64,000 nucleotides of DNA, taken from NCBI RefSeq assembly GCF_027594825.1, contig NZ_CP088930.1, forward strand, positions 1,983,019 through 2,047,018. Direction: 5' to 3'. The notes beneath the pieces were generated by a model, which saw nothing but the letters and a program-made list of their open reading frames with translations, searched no databases and was not told where the DNA came from. Each line of letters starts with the position of its first letter. Positions within the stretch are counted from its first letter, which is position 1. Origin of the DNA: Serratia liquefaciens. GTDB taxonomy: Bacteria; Pseudomonadota; Gammaproteobacteria; Enterobacterales; Enterobacteriaceae. The translations under genes and the position numbers were made by a program. Of the stretch, positions 1 to 9,230 are shown piece by piece.

Positions 1-244
1 TCACCGCCACGATTTCGCCGCTGATTGGCGCGTAAATGTCCGATGCCGCCTTGACGGATTCCGCCACGGCGCAATCTTCACCGGCGGCGACTTTGCGGCC
101 CACTTCTGGCAGATCGACAAACACCATATCGCCCAGCAGTTCCTGCGCGTGTTCGGTGATACCTACGGTGTAAACGCCGTTACCTTCTGAACGAACCCAC
201 TCGTGGGAGGATGCGTATTTCAATTCTGTTGGCACATTGCTCAT
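1..244 (-). CDS. gcvH: Glycine cleavage system H protein (partial, 3' end outside window)
   Basis: The H protein carries the lipoyl-linked aminomethyl intermediate between the P, T and L proteins of the cytoplasmic glycine cleavage complex. The N-terminal 81 codons are visible, reading [16 protein letters not shown] and later [19 protein letters not shown], as in enterobacterial GcvH. The lipoyl-lysine region ([16 protein letters not shown]) lies just before the window edge. The ATG at 242-244 is preceded by a good AAGGAG ribosome site. It follows gcvT by 44 bases on the same strand, so it is the second gene of the gcvTHP operon; gcvP is expected to the left of the window. Confidence 0.95.
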   Translation of the reverse strand, partial: MSNVPTELKYASSHEWVRSEGNGVYTVGITEHAQELLGDMVFVDLPEVGRKVAAGEDCAVAESVKAASDIYAPISGEIVAV

Positions 245-288
245 CGCCAGCTACTCCTTCGAAGAAATAAAGAATCAATAAACAAAAA

Positions 289-1386
289 TTAATTAATCAG
301 TGACTTACCGGCACGCACAAAGCCAGGTTTGGTGACCCTGACCGGCATTTCGCGGTTGCGGATCTGTACGATGGCCTGTTCGCCGATACCGGCAGGAACG
401 CGGGCCAGGGCGATGCTGAAGCCCAGGGTCGGTGAAAATGAACCGCTGGTGATCACCCCTTCATGCGTCTGACCCGCCGCATCGGTGAAACGTACCGGCA
501 GCTCATTACGTAATACGCCTTTTTCCGTCATGATCAAGCCGACCAGTTGTTCAGTGCCCTGCTCACGCTGTTTTTCCAGCGCGTCACGACCGATGAACTG
601 ACGATCCTCCGGCTGCCAGGCGATGGTCCAGCCCATGTTGGCGGCCAGCGGCGAAATACCTTCATCCATCTCCTGACCATACAGGTTCATGCCCGCTTCC
701 AGACGCAGCGTGTCACGCGCACCCAGCCCGGCCGGCTTAACGCCCGCCGCCAGCAGTTGCTGCCAGAAATCTGCCGCCTGCTCTTTCGGCAGAGCGATTT
801 CATAACCTGCTTCGCCGGTATAACCGGTGGTGGCAATAAACAGATCCCCTGCCTGCACGCCGAAGAACGGCTTCATGCCTTCCACCGCGTTTTTTTGTTC
901 CGGGGTAAACAAGGTGGCGGCACGCTCTTTGGCCTGTGGGCCCTGCACTGCAATCAGCGCCAGATCGTCACGCACCGTCAGCGTTACGCCATACGGCGCT
1001 GCATGCTCTTCGATCCAGGCCAGGTCTTTATCACGTGTGGCGGAGTTCACCACCAGGCGGAAATAGTCTTCAGTAAAGAAGTAAACGATCAGGTCGTCAA
1101 TCACGCCGCCGGACGCATTCAGCATGCCGGTGTACAGCGCTTTGCCAGGTTGGGTAAGTTTGGCGACATCGTTCGCCAGCAGGTAACGCAGAAACTCGCG
1201 GGTACGGGCACCGCGCAGATCCACAATGGTCATATGGGAGACGTCGAACATACCGGCATCCTGACGCACGGCGTGGTGCTCATCGATCTGGGAGCCATAA
1301 TGCAGCGGCATCATCCAGCCATGAAAATCTACCATGCGCGCACCGCACGCCACGTGCTGGTCGTACAGTGGGGTTTGCTTTGCCAT
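289..1386 (-). CDS. gcvT: Aminomethyltransferase (glycine cleavage T protein)
   Basis: GcvT transfers the methylene group of aminomethyl-lipoyl-H protein to tetrahydrofolate, giving 5,10-methylene-THF and ammonia. The 365-residue product matches E. coli GcvT (364) throughout, including [16 protein letters not shown] near the N terminus, [13 protein letters not shown] in the folate-binding region and the C-terminal NREMPV segment. The frame stays open upstream to 1566, but the start at 1384-1386 ([10 protein letters not shown]) is chosen because GAGGGA sits just upstream and homologues begin here. The in-frame ATG four codons earlier overlaps that ribosome site. It is the first gene of gcvTHP, with about 550 bases of upstream DNA. 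Confidence 0.97.
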   Translation of the reverse strand: MAKQTPLYDQHVACGARMVDFHGWMMPLHYGSQIDEHHAVRQDAGMFDVSHMTIVDLRGARTREFLRYLLANDVAKLTQPGKALYTGMLNASGGVIDDLIVYFFTEDYFRLVVNSATRDKDLAWIEEHAAPYGVTLTVRDDLALIAVQGPQAKERAATLFTPEQKNAVEGMKPFFGVQAGDLFIATTGYTGEAGYEIALPKEQAADFWQQLLAAGVKPAGLGARDTLRLEAGMNLYGQEMDEGISPLAANMGWTIAWQPEDRQFIGRDALEKQREQGTEQLVGLIMTEKGVLRNELPVRFTDAAGQTHEGVITSGSFSPTLGFSIALARVPAGIGEQAIVQIRNREMPVRVTKPGFVRAGKSLIN

Positions 1387-1847
1387 CTTTTCCCTCATTC
1401 CACTCAGAAGCTGAAGATAGGGTGCTGCTACGCAATACGTCAGATTATGGCTCGTGGCCGGATTGCGTGGCGCACTGACTGCCCAACAGAAACGCTGCGT
1501 CGAAATTGACAAAAACGGCGGCAAATCGCCGCGACGCAAACGATACCTTTGCCCTGACGTTATCACCGAACGACCACATTAACCATAAGTTAAAATAGGC
1601 TTGGCGGCGTTCTGCGCCAGTAAAAAGCCGGGCTAGTGTGCAGAGTTTTAAACTGGAAAACTGCGCTTTAAGGCACAAAACCAACAATTAGAGCACCAAA
1701 AATCCGAAGTTATATAACAAACCCACGGCCAGAGACGGAATTTCGACTTTTGATAACCGGTAATGGAATTAGAAAAAGTAATGAGAAAAACAGCCTGAAA
1801 TTAGATTATTTCAAATGAAGGGTTATATAAGGAAAAGCTATGGGCAT

Positions 1848-1867
1848 AAGGCGCAGATCTGCGCCTT
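1848..1867. repeat. 20-bp perfect palindrome downstream of ubiI
   Basis: The sequence AAGGCGCAGATCTGCGCCTT is its own reverse complement. It lies about 70 bases past the ubiI stop codon and could be a back-up transcription end or simply a hairpin between the two transcripts. No T-run follows on either strand. Confidence 0.4.
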
Positions 1868-1890
1868 TGGAGAACGGTAACGCTACGGGG

Positions 1891-1926
1891 AAAAAGAAAG
1901 AGAGACCCGGCAGAAGGATCTCTCTC
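1891..1926 (-). terminator. Possible rho-independent terminator of the pepP-ubiH-ubiI operon
   Basis: Read on the minus strand, a 6-bp GAGAGA/TCTCTC stem with a 15-base loop is followed by TTTCTTTTT. It starts about 10 bases after the ubiI stop. The stem is short, so the call is tentative. Confidence 0.45.
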
Positions 1927-1935
1927 AGGCCGTTA

Positions 1936-3138
1936 TCAGGCCAGCCATTCCGGCAGATCGTTCAGGCCCATGGCCTGACGCACCAGCTTCGGCTTGACGC
2001 CCGGCAGGCTGTCAGCCAGCCGCAACCCGACATCGCGCAGCAATTTCTTCGCCGGGTGGTTGCCATCAAACAGTTCGCGGAATCCTTGCATGCTGGCCAG
2101 CATGACCGCTGCGCCGTGTTTGCGACGACGCTCGTAGCGACGCAGATACAGGTGCTGACCGATGTCCTTGCCCTGACGTTGCAGGCGGCGCAATTCGGCG
2201 ATCAGCTCGGCGGCGTCCATAAAGCCCAGATTAACCCCCTGACCGGCCAACGGATGCACGGTATGGGCTGCATCCCCCACCAATGCCAGGCGATGCGCGG
2301 CAAAGCTGCGTGCATAGCGCCCGGTCAACGGGAAGGTCTGACGTTCGCTCTCCAACTGGCAGGCGCCAAGGCGCAGATCGAAAGCCATCGCCAACTCACG
2401 GTTAAACTGCTCAGGCGCCAGTTGCTTAAGGCGCTCGGCCTCTTCGGGAGCAACCGACCAGACGATGGAGCTTAAATGCGGATCGCTGAACGGCAGAAAT
2501 GCCAGAATGCCGTCGCCGTGGAATACCTGACGCGCCGTCGCCAAATGCGGCTCTTCGGTGCGGATGGTGGCCACCAACGCATGATGGCGGTAGTCCCAGA
2601 AGGTCAACGGAATATCGGCATGCTGGCGCAGCCAGGAATTAGCGCCGTCGGCACCTATTACCAGCCGGGCCGTCAGCATGCGGCCGTCCTCCAGGGTGAT
2701 AAAAGCGTCGTTTTCGCCCCAGGCCACCTGCTTGAGCGCCGCCGGGGTGATCAGCGTGACATCACTCAGGCTTGCCGCCCGTTTCCACAACGCCTGCTGG
2801 ATCACCGAGTTTTCAATGATGTGACCGAGGTGGCTGAAGCCGCATTCGTCACCGCGGAAGGCAATCTTGCCGAAGCTGTCGCGATCCCACACTTCCATGG
2901 CGTTATAGGCGCTGGCGCGCAGGGTAAGGATCTCGTCCCAGACGCCGATATGCTGCAGCAGGCGCTCGCTGGCGGCATTGATGGCGGATACCCGCAGTGC
3001 CGGTTGTGGCTGAGGCGGCGTCATGTCCGGCTGCTGGTACTCCAGCACCGCAACGCGCAGGCCGCTGCCCTGCAAACCGCAAGCCAGTGCCAGCCCCACC
3101 ATACCGCCACCGGCGATAACCACGTCAAATGATTGCAT
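1936..3138 (-). CDS. ubiI: Ubiquinone biosynthesis C5-hydroxylase
   Basis: UbiI (formerly VisC) is an FAD monooxygenase that adds the C5 hydroxyl group to the ubiquinone ring precursor. The 400-residue product equals E. coli UbiI in length. It shows the N-terminal dinucleotide fold (VIAGGGMVGLALACGL), the central DG motif (LVIGADGANSWLR) and the second FAD motif (LVGDAAHTVHPLAGQG). The start at 3136-3138 (MQSFDVVIAG) is preceded by AAGGAA; the frame is open to 3201 but upstream residues have no counterpart in homologues. It lies 86 bases after ubiH, as the last gene of pepP-ubiH-ubiI. Confidence 0.96.
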   Translation of the reverse strand: MQSFDVVIAGGGMVGLALACGLQGSGLRVAVLEYQQPDMTPPQPQPALRVSAINAASERLLQHIGVWDEILTLRASAYNAMEVWDRDSFGKIAFRGDECGFSHLGHIIENSVIQQALWKRAASLSDVTLITPAALKQVAWGENDAFITLEDGRMLTARLVIGADGANSWLRQHADIPLTFWDYRHHALVATIRTEEPHLATARQVFHGDGILAFLPFSDPHLSSIVWSVAPEEAERLKQLAPEQFNRELAMAFDLRLGACQLESERQTFPLTGRYARSFAAHRLALVGDAAHTVHPLAGQGVNLGFMDAAELIAELRRLQRQGKDIGQHLYLRRYERRRKHGAAVMLASMQGFRELFDGNHPAKKLLRDVGLRLADSLPGVKPKLVRQAMGLNDLPEWLA

Positions 3139-3224
3139 GCTGCTTAATTTCCTTAAATGACGCGCTGCGCAGTGATTGCCCAGCGCTTTTGGGCGCAACA
3201 CGCTGCGCCGCTTCTGAATATCGC

Positions 3225-4403
3225 CTAACGATCTACCCAGCCCAAAGTCCGCTTGGCCAAGGCGTCACGCACCGCCGGCATTTGTGCCATCGCCATCAGA
3301 CCCAGATTACGCCCGACCACCAAGGGGCCATAACGGTTGGCAAACAGCCGGATCAAACCGTCGGTGACGCCAATCGTCGCTTGCTGATCCTGCTGTCGCC
3401 GTTGCTGATAACGGCTTAACAACGCATAGCCGCCGGGATCTTCTCCGTCCTGCTGTGCCTGAGCCAGCGTTTCCGCCAGCGACATCACGTCGCGCAGGCC
3501 GAGGTTGAACCCCTGACCGGCGATAGGATGCAGCGTCTGGGCAGCATTCCCCACCAGGGCCAAGCGATGGCTGACGTGCTGGTTGGCGGTCAGCAGGCTG
3601 AGCGGGTAGCTGTGACGCTTACCGGCACGCAGGACTCGCCCCAATCGCCAGCCAAACGCCTGCTGCAATTCACTGATAAAGCGTGCATCGTCCCACGCAT
3701 CAACCTGTTCACGATCTTCGCGTGCATGGCACCACACCAATGAGCTACGTCCCTGGGACATTGGCAACAATGCCAAAGGCCCATAGCGAGTGAAACGCTC
3801 AAAGGCACGCCCTTGCGGATGCACCGCCGTGGTTACGTTGGCGATGGTGGCAAACTGCGGATAATCATTTTGCTGCCATTGCAGGTTGCAGGCCTGCGCC
3901 AGCGCCGAGCGCGAGCCGTCTGCCGCCACCAGCAGCTTCCCGCTGATGCGCCGCCCGTTATCCAGCAGCACTTCAGCCTGCTCCGCCGTACGCACCACAT
4001 CGACCACTCTGGCCGGGCAATGCAGCGTGACGCCGGGTGCCTTGGCCAGCAGCGCGAACAACCGTTGGCCGGCGTCATGCAGTTCAATCACCTGCCCGAG
4101 CGCGTCAACCTGATAATCTTGCGCGTACAGATTAACGAAACCCGCGTGACCGCGATCGCTGACGTGTACCTGGGTAATGGCCGTCGCGCAATCTCGCAAC
4201 GCCGGCCAAACGCCGATACGCGTCAGCTGTTGGCAGGTGCCCTGCGCCAAGGCAATGGCGCGGGCGTCAAACCCCGGATGGCTACGATCGTCCGGTCGGG
4301 TGGCTTCGACCAGATCAACCGCCATTCTTCCCTGAGTGAGCGATGAAATGGCCAGCGCCAAGGTCGCGCCCGCCATGCCGCCGCCAACAATAATTACGCT
4401 CAT
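3225..4403 (-). CDS. ubiH: 2-octaprenyl-6-methoxyphenol hydroxylase
   Basis: UbiH is the FAD monooxygenase for C1 hydroxylation of the ubiquinone precursor and a paralogue of UbiI next door. It has 392 residues, the same as E. coli UbiH. Visible motifs are the N-terminal GGGMAGATLALAI, the DG motif LVAADGSRSALAQ and the FAD-binding LVGNAAQTLHPIAGQG. In this last motif the Asp of UbiI is Asn, as in E. coli UbiH. The ATG at 4401-4403 follows the pepP stop by 4 bases, so the two are translated from one transcript. Confidence 0.96.
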   Translation of the reverse strand: MSVIIVGGGMAGATLALAISSLTQGRMAVDLVEATRPDDRSHPGFDARAIALAQGTCQQLTRIGVWPALRDCATAITQVHVSDRGHAGFVNLYAQDYQVDALGQVIELHDAGQRLFALLAKAPGVTLHCPARVVDVVRTAEQAEVLLDNGRRISGKLLVAADGSRSALAQACNLQWQQNDYPQFATIANVTTAVHPQGRAFERFTRYGPLALLPMSQGRSSLVWCHAREDREQVDAWDDARFISELQQAFGWRLGRVLRAGKRHSYPLSLLTANQHVSHRLALVGNAAQTLHPIAGQGFNLGLRDVMSLAETLAQAQQDGEDPGGYALLSRYQQRRQQDQQATIGVTDGLIRLFANRYGPLVVGRNLGLMAMAQMPAVRDALAKRTLGWVDR

Positions 4404-4407
4404 GCCG

Positions 4408-5721
4408 TTACCTTGCCGCCGCCATCAGTGCTTCGATGGCGTCAGCGTCTTTCACTACGCTGGCGGTCAGGTTTTCATTACCGTTGGCAGTGATCACAAT
4501 ATCATCTTCAATACGAATGCCCATGCCGCGGTACTCTTCCGGCACGTCGGCATCCGGCGCGATGTACAGCCCTGGCTCGACGGTAAACACCATGCCCGGC
4601 TCCAGCGTGCGGTCGCGGTTTGGCGTACCGTAATGCCCAACGTCGTGCACATCCAGCCCCAGCCAGTGGCCAAGTCCATGCATGTAGAACTGACGATGGG
4701 CCTGTTCGGCAATCAGTTGCTCCACTTCGCCCTTCAGGATCCCCAGCTCCACCAGCCCGGTAATCATGATGCGTACCACCTCATCATTGACCTCACGGAT
4801 ACTGGTACCCGGTTTGAACAACTCCAGGGCACGCGTCAGCGATGCCAGCACGATGTCATACACCGCGCGCTGTGGCCGGCTGAACTTGCCGTTGACCGGG
4901 AAGGTCCGGGTGATGTCGCCCGCGTAGCCTTTATACTCACAGCCGGCATCGACCAGTACCAGATCGCCATCGCGCAATTCACTTTCATTTTCGGTGTAGT
5001 GCAGAATGCAGGCGTTGTCACCGCCGCCGACAATGGTGTTATAAGACGGATAACGAGCGCCAAAGCGGGTAAATTCGTGATGAATTTCCGCTTCAAGCTG
5101 GTATTCGAACATGCCGGGACGGCATTTCTGCATCGCGCGGGTATGGGCCAGCGCGCTGATTTCACCGGCGCGGCGCATGATCGCCAACTCTTCAGACGAT
5201 TTGAACAGGCGCATTTCATGCAGCCACGGACGCCAATCGGTCACGGTCGCCGGCGCCTGAAGATTCTGGCGGAAGCCCTTGCGCAGCTTGTCCAGCGCGT
5301 CGAACAGGATTTTATCGGCGTAGTCGTATTGGCCCTGCCCGTGGTAAACCACGTCCAGGCCATTGAGCAGCAGGGGTAATTGATCGTTGATTTCATCGAA
5401 CGGCAGCGCGCGGTCCACGCCCAGCTTCGCCGGAGCGGCTTCCTGCCCCAGGCGACGGCCAAACCAGATTTCCGCCGTCAGGTCGCGCACCCGGTTGAAC
5501 AGCACGCTGTGGTTGTGCGTTTCGTCACTCTTGACCAGAATCAACACCGAACCCGGTTCGTTGAAGCCGGTCAGGTACCAGAAATCGCTGTTCTGACGGT
5601 AGGGATATTCGGTATCTGCACTGCGCGTAGCTTCCGGCGCAGAGAAAATAATTGCCGCGCTGGCCGGAGCCATTTTCGCCAACAGCGCCTGACGGCGGCC
5701 GTTGAATTCCTGCTGAGTCAT
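4408..5721 (-). CDS. pepP: Xaa-Pro aminopeptidase (aminopeptidase P II)
   Basis: PepP removes the N-terminal residue from peptides with proline in second position, using a dinuclear Mn centre in the pita-bread fold. The product has 437 residues (E. coli 441). Metal ligands are recognisable in order: the two Asp of DAGCEYKGYAGDITR, the His of HGLGHWLGLDVHDVG, the Glu of FTVEPGLYI and the Glu of IRIEDDIVI. The ATG at 5719-5721 is preferred over the GTG just before it because AGGAG then has a 6-base spacing. It is probably co-transcribed with ygfB upstream (61-base gap) and ubiH-ubiI downstream. Confidence 0.95.
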   Translation of the reverse strand: MTQQEFNGRRQALLAKMAPASAAIIFSAPEATRSADTEYPYRQNSDFWYLTGFNEPGSVLILVKSDETHNHSVLFNRVRDLTAEIWFGRRLGQEAAPAKLGVDRALPFDEINDQLPLLLNGLDVVYHGQGQYDYADKILFDALDKLRKGFRQNLQAPATVTDWRPWLHEMRLFKSSEELAIMRRAGEISALAHTRAMQKCRPGMFEYQLEAEIHHEFTRFGARYPSYNTIVGGGDNACILHYTENESELRDGDLVLVDAGCEYKGYAGDITRTFPVNGKFSRPQRAVYDIVLASLTRALELFKPGTSIREVNDEVVRIMITGLVELGILKGEVEQLIAEQAHRQFYMHGLGHWLGLDVHDVGHYGTPNRDRTLEPGMVFTVEPGLYIAPDADVPEEYRGMGIRIEDDIVITANGNENLTASVVKDADAIEALMAAAR

Positions 5722-5782
5722 CACCTTCTCCTGAAATCAATCTGCCTGTGCTCACGGCCGCTAAGGACGTGAAATCGGGTGT

Positions 5783-6361
5783 TTAGTGCAAGGTCGGTTT
5801 GGCATTTTCCGGCGCCGTCGGCTTATGGCGGGTAAATTCGGTGTGGCACAAAATGGCCGCCACGCGCACGTACTCCACCACTTCTTCCAGAGAGTGCTCA
5901 AGCTCTTCCTGGTCTTCGTCTTCGTCATAACCGAGCTGAGCGATATTACGCAGATCGTCGATCGCCTCGCCCACTTCGTCTTTCACCTGTGCCAGCTTCG
6001 GCTGCATCATGCCCAGCCCCAGCAGGAAATGATTCACCCAACCGGCCAGCGCATCGGCGCGATCGAACACGCTGACGGTTTCGCCTTCCGGCATCATCAG
6101 TTGGAACATGAAGTCGTCGTCTTCCAGCGTTTCACGCGTAATTTCATGAAGTTGCTGCAATGGCAGGCTCAGCGCCTGCGGGAAGGCCACGCCTTCATTG
6201 GTCAGATCATAGACCAGCGATTGCCAGCCGGCGTCGCGGCTGCCACCGCACAGCAGGCCGCTGATCAGGCCGTGCATTTCTGCTGCGGTTAACGCCACCG
6301 CTTGCTGGTTAAGGGCAACGGTCAAAGATTGGTAACTTGGAAATGTATTCTGTATAGACAT
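5783..6361 (-). CDS. ygfB: YgfB/UPF0149 family protein
   Basis: The product has 192 residues, equal to E. coli YgfB, and belongs to the UPF0149 family of all-helical cytoplasmic proteins without an assigned enzymatic role. The strongly conserved central block is [19 protein letters not shown]. It is followed by an acidic stretch ([11 protein letters not shown]) and a C-terminal [12 protein letters not shown]. The start at 6359-6361 ([11 protein letters not shown]) matches homologues; a possible start two codons earlier adds only MR. It is first in the ygfB-pepP-ubiH-ubiI run and divergent from zapA, the standard enterobacterial layout. Confidence 0.93.
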   Translation of the reverse strand: MSIQNTFPSYQSLTVALNQQAVALTAAEMHGLISGLLCGGSRDAGWQSLVYDLTNEGVAFPQALSLPLQQLHEITRETLEDDDFMFQLMMPEGETVSVFDRADALAGWVNHFLLGLGMMQPKLAQVKDEVGEAIDDLRNIAQLGYDEDEDQEELEHSLEEVVEYVRVAAILCHTEFTRHKPTAPENAKPTLH

Positions 6362-6682
6362 GCGCATTCGTCATCGTTGGCAGGATAAGTTCGTGTTATG
6401 CTACCACCAAGGTCCGTCGCTGTACCAGATAAGCGCGACACCTCAGTGGCTAGTTATAATCGTGATGTGTCAGAACTCACACGCTGCCAGCAGGGGACGA
6501 AATGACGCTAAATACGCATTTTGAAACCCTTTTTTGACTGGTAATGTCTGACGCAGTAGATTACAACCAGGTACTGAAAAAGGGGTTGTATCTTGGTACC
6601 GAGGTATATATAGTGGCGCCCGCTTTGGTAGGCCCGGTCAGGGCAAGCTGGGGCTGGCGCGAAATTTAGGCAGGAAGGTGGC
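6362..6682. promoter_or_regulatory. Divergent promoter region between ygfB and zapA
   Basis: These 321 bases separate two divergently transcribed genes and must hold both promoters. No ORF or structured RNA was recognised. The zapA ribosome site is AGGAAGGTGGC directly before the ATG at 6683. I could not fix the promoter boxes. Confidence 0.5.
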
Positions 6683-7012
6683 ATGTCTGCACAACCGGTA
6701 GATATTCAAATTTTTGGTCGCTCTTTAAGAGTCAATTGCCCGCCAGAACAACAAGATGCGTTGAACATGGCCGCGGTCGATCTTAACGAACGGTTGCAAG
6801 ATCTTAAAATTCGCACTAGAGTCACAAATACTGAGCAGCTCGTTTTCATCGCAGCATTGAACGTTTGTCATGAACTTGCTCAAGAACGGTTGAAAACCCG
6901 TGATTATGCGTCCAATATGGAACAACGCATTCGCATGCTGCAACAGACCATTGAACAGGCTTTGCTTGAACAGGGTCGCATCTCTGAACGTCAGGATGCA
7001 CAATTCGAATAA
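6683..7012 (+). CDS. zapA: Cell division protein ZapA
   Basis: ZapA binds FtsZ and cross-links its protofilaments in the division ring. The product has 109 residues, identical in length to E. coli ZapA. It has the N-terminal beta domain ([19 protein letters not shown]) and a long C-terminal helix rich in Glu, Gln and Leu (about residues 70-105) expected to form the dimeric coiled coil. It lies just before the 6S RNA gene, the usual zapA-ssrS-ygfA order. Confidence 0.96.
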   Translation: MSAQPVDIQIFGRSLRVNCPPEQQDALNMAAVDLNERLQDLKIRTRVTNTEQLVFIAALNVCHELAQERLKTRDYASNMEQRIRMLQQTIEQALLEQGRISERQDAQFE

Positions 7013-7053
7013 CTTAAGTTGCTGAAACCTCGGGTTTTGGCAATGAGTAAAAA

Positions 7054-7235
7054 ATTTCTCTGAGATGTTCGCCAGCGGGCCAGTCCCCTGAGCCGATATT
7101 TAGTACCAACAGAATGTGATGATCCGCGATCGGTGTGCATGCTCGGCCCGCCGAGAAGCCTTAAGATTGCGACAGCACGTTCACCTTGAACCATGGGTTC
7201 AAGGGTTACAGCCTGCGACGGCATCTCGGAGATTC
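7054..7235 (+). ncRNA. ssrS: 6S RNA
   Basis: 6S RNA mimics an open promoter and sequesters sigma-70 RNA polymerase in stationary phase. The segment starts ATTTCTCTGAGATGTTCGC and ends GGCATCTCGGAGATTC, so its ends pair to form the closing stem (CTCTGAGATG with CATCTCGGAG). Internal blocks such as GGGCCAGTCCCCTGAGCCGA and GGGTTCAAGGGTTACAGCC are nearly identical to E. coli ssrS. The length of about 182 nt (E. coli 184) and the position between zapA and ygfA fit. The exact 5' and 3' ends are by analogy. Confidence 0.96.
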
Positions 7236-7264
7236 CCCCTTCCTCAGCGGTATGTGTGCTGACT

Positions 7265-7873
7265 ATGTCTTTTCAAGCCCAGAATGCCCAGCAGCGGCAA
7301 AACATCCGAAGCCAAATCCGTCAGCGTAGACGCGCCTTAACGCCTGAACAACAACAACAATTTTCCCTGCAGATAGCCGAACGCATTGCTGCACATCCAC
7401 GCGTCCTGGCGGCACAGAACATCGCGGTATTTTTGTCTTTCGACGGTGAATTGAATACCCGCCCGTTGATTGAGCGCCTGTGGCAGCTAGGCAAACAGGT
7501 TTATCTTCCGGTCCTGCACCCGTTCAGCCCCGGTAATCTGCTGTTCCTGCATTACACTCCTGAAACGCCGCTGGTGAACAACCGCTTCAATATTCTTGAG
7601 CCGCAACTCGACGTGCGCCAGGTGCTGCCACTGAGTTCGCTCGATGTGGTACTGACGCCGCTGGTGGCCTTTGACCGTACAGGCCAGCGTTTGGGGATGG
7701 GGGGTGGCTTCTACGATCGCACCCTGCAAAATTGGCAGCACCGCGGCCCTTATCCGATAGGCTTGGCCCATGACTGCCAGCAGGTCGAACAGGTGCCGGT
7801 GGAACACTGGGATATTCCGCTGCCGGAGATTATTACCCCCGCACAGAATTGGGTGTGGCAGATCGTTAAATAG
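7265..7873 (+). CDS. ygfA: 5-formyltetrahydrofolate cyclo-ligase
   Basis: This ATP-dependent enzyme (also called fau or MTHFS) converts 5-formyl-THF to 5,10-methenyl-THF. The product has about 202 residues and carries the family motif GMGGGFYDRTLQNW and the conserved FLSFDGELNTRPLI and YLPVLHPFSPGNLLFL segments. The start is uncertain: the ATG at 7265 (MSFQAQNAQQRQ) is used, but the ribosome site is weak. In-frame codons upstream lie inside the 6S RNA gene and are not credible. It is downstream of ssrS, in the arrangement where ygfA is read from the 6S primary transcript, and is followed by a strong terminator. Confidence 0.9.
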   Translation: MSFQAQNAQQRQNIRSQIRQRRRALTPEQQQQFSLQIAERIAAHPRVLAAQNIAVFLSFDGELNTRPLIERLWQLGKQVYLPVLHPFSPGNLLFLHYTPETPLVNNRFNILEPQLDVRQVLPLSSLDVVLTPLVAFDRTGQRLGMGGGFYDRTLQNWQHRGPYPIGLAHDCQQVEQVPVEHWDIPLPEIITPAQNWVWQIVK

Positions 7874-7874
7874 C

Positions 7875-7901
7875 AAAAGGCCGGATAAATCCGGCCTTTT
7901 C
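7875..7901. terminator. Bidirectional rho-independent terminator between ygfA and serA
   Basis: An AAAAGGCCGG / CCGGCCTTTT inverted repeat with a short ATAAAT loop has an A-run on one side and a T-run on the other. It can serve both the rightward ygfA transcript and the leftward serA transcript, which converge here. Confidence 0.85.
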
Positions 7902-7918
7902 AGTGACAGCACATTCAA

Positions 7919-9157
7919 TCAGAACAGCAAGCGAGCACGGATAGTGCCGTCAATCGCCTTCATACGTTGCAATGCCGCATCGGCACGCTCGGTTTCCGCT
8001 TCAATGTCGATCACCACATAGCCGATTTCCGGACCGGTTTGCAGGTACTGCGCGGCGATGTTCACCCCTTCTTCAGCGAAGATCTGGTTAATCTGCGTCA
8101 GTACACCCGGACGGTTTTCATGGATGTGCAGCAGGCGACTGGCATTAGGCCCGTGCGCCGGCAGGGACACTTCCGGGAAGTTAACCGCCGACAGGGTTGA
8201 ACCGTTGTCGGAATATTTCGCCAGCTTGCCGGCCACTTCGTCACCGATATTCTCCTGTGCTTCCTGAGTGGAGCCGCCAATGTGCGGGGTCAGGATCACA
8301 TTATCGAACTCGCAAAGCGGTGAGTTGAATGGCTCGCTGTTGGTCGCAGGCTCTTCCGGGAAGACGTCGATCGCCGCGCCGGCCAAGTGCTTGCTGGCCA
8401 ATACCTTGCACAACTCGGGAATATCCACCACGGTGCCGCGCGAAGCGTTGATCAGAATCGAGCCCGGTTTCATCAGCGCCAGTTCTTCTGCACCCATCAT
8501 GTTTTTGGTCGACAGGGTTTCCGGCACGTGCAGCGTCACCACGTCGCTCATATTGAGCAAGTCGGACAGGTGGCGCACCTGCTGGGCATTGCCCAACGGC
8601 AGCTTGTTCTCGATATCGTAGAAGAACACCTTCATGCCCAGGCCTTCGGCCAGGATGCCCAGTTGGGTACCGATATGGCCGTAGCCGATAATCCCCAACT
8701 TCTTGCCGCGCGCTTCAAACGAGCCCACGGCCAATTTTTGCCATTCGCCGCGGTGCGCCTTGGCGTTGGCGGATGGAATGCCGCGCAGCATCAGCAGCAG
8801 TTCGCCCAGCACCATTTCGGCCACGGATCGGGTATTAGAGAAAGGTGCGTTAAACACCGGAACGCCGCGTTTGGTCGCTGCCTTCAGATCAACCTGGTTA
8901 GTGCCGATACAGAAACACCCTACCGCCACCAGCTTTTCTGCCGCGGCGAAGACTTCTTCGGTCAGATGCGTACGCGATCGGATGCCGACGAAGTGAGCAT
9001 CGCGGATGGATGCCTTAAGCGCTTCGGTGTCTAACGCACCTTTGTGATATTCAATGTTGGTATATCCGGCTGCCAGCAGATTATCTACCGTGCTCTGATG
9101 AACCCCTTCCACCAACAGGAATTTAATCCTGTCTTTCTCCAATGATACTTTTGCCAT
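7919..9157 (-). CDS. serA: D-3-phosphoglycerate dehydrogenase
   Basis: SerA oxidises 3-phosphoglycerate to 3-phosphohydroxypyruvate, the first and serine-inhibited step of serine synthesis. The 412-residue product (E. coli 410) shows the NAD-binding loop GIIGYGHIGTQLG, the substrate/catalytic elements NASRGTVVD, DVFPEEP and LTPHIGGSTQEAQ, and a C-terminal ACT domain from about residue 340 (HENRPGVLTQINQIF) that binds serine. The start at 9155-9157 (MAKVSLEKDRIKFLL) matches E. coli exactly. Confidence 0.97.
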   Translation of the reverse strand: MAKVSLEKDRIKFLLVEGVHQSTVDNLLAAGYTNIEYHKGALDTEALKASIRDAHFVGIRSRTHLTEEVFAAAEKLVAVGCFCIGTNQVDLKAATKRGVPVFNAPFSNTRSVAEMVLGELLLMLRGIPSANAKAHRGEWQKLAVGSFEARGKKLGIIGYGHIGTQLGILAEGLGMKVFFYDIENKLPLGNAQQVRHLSDLLNMSDVVTLHVPETLSTKNMMGAEELALMKPGSILINASRGTVVDIPELCKVLASKHLAGAAIDVFPEEPATNSEPFNSPLCEFDNVILTPHIGGSTQEAQENIGDEVAGKLAKYSDNGSTLSAVNFPEVSLPAHGPNASRLLHIHENRPGVLTQINQIFAEEGVNIAAQYLQTGPEIGYVVIDIEAETERADAALQRMKAIDGTIRARLLF

Positions 9158-9230
9158 TTACCCGACCCTATGTTCAGACTTCAGAAGCGGCTGTTGTTAA
9201 CAGCACGCATCCAACATAACAAAAATAACG

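Larger units (their letters stand above)
1387..1935. promoter_or_regulatory. gcvT upstream region, with possible GcvA-type CTAAT motifs
   Basis: This 549-base gap carries no convincing gene. Its 1690-1840 part is AT-rich. On the strand that reads into gcvT, the pentamer CTAAT (written ATTAG on +) occurs at 1687-1691, 1768-1772 and 1800-1804. CTAAT is the core recognised by the glycine regulator GcvA in E. coli, so these are candidate sites, but a pentamer in AT-rich DNA is weak evidence. The right end holds two hairpins downstream of ubiI, listed separately. I could not identify the -10/-35 boxes with confidence. Confidence 0.35.

Noticed and set aside
1387..1935. Glycine riboswitch upstream of gcvT
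   Set aside because: I looked for the paired aptamer pattern in the long leader, but the conserved glycine-aptamer cores are not there; enterobacteria use GcvA/GcvR for this operon.
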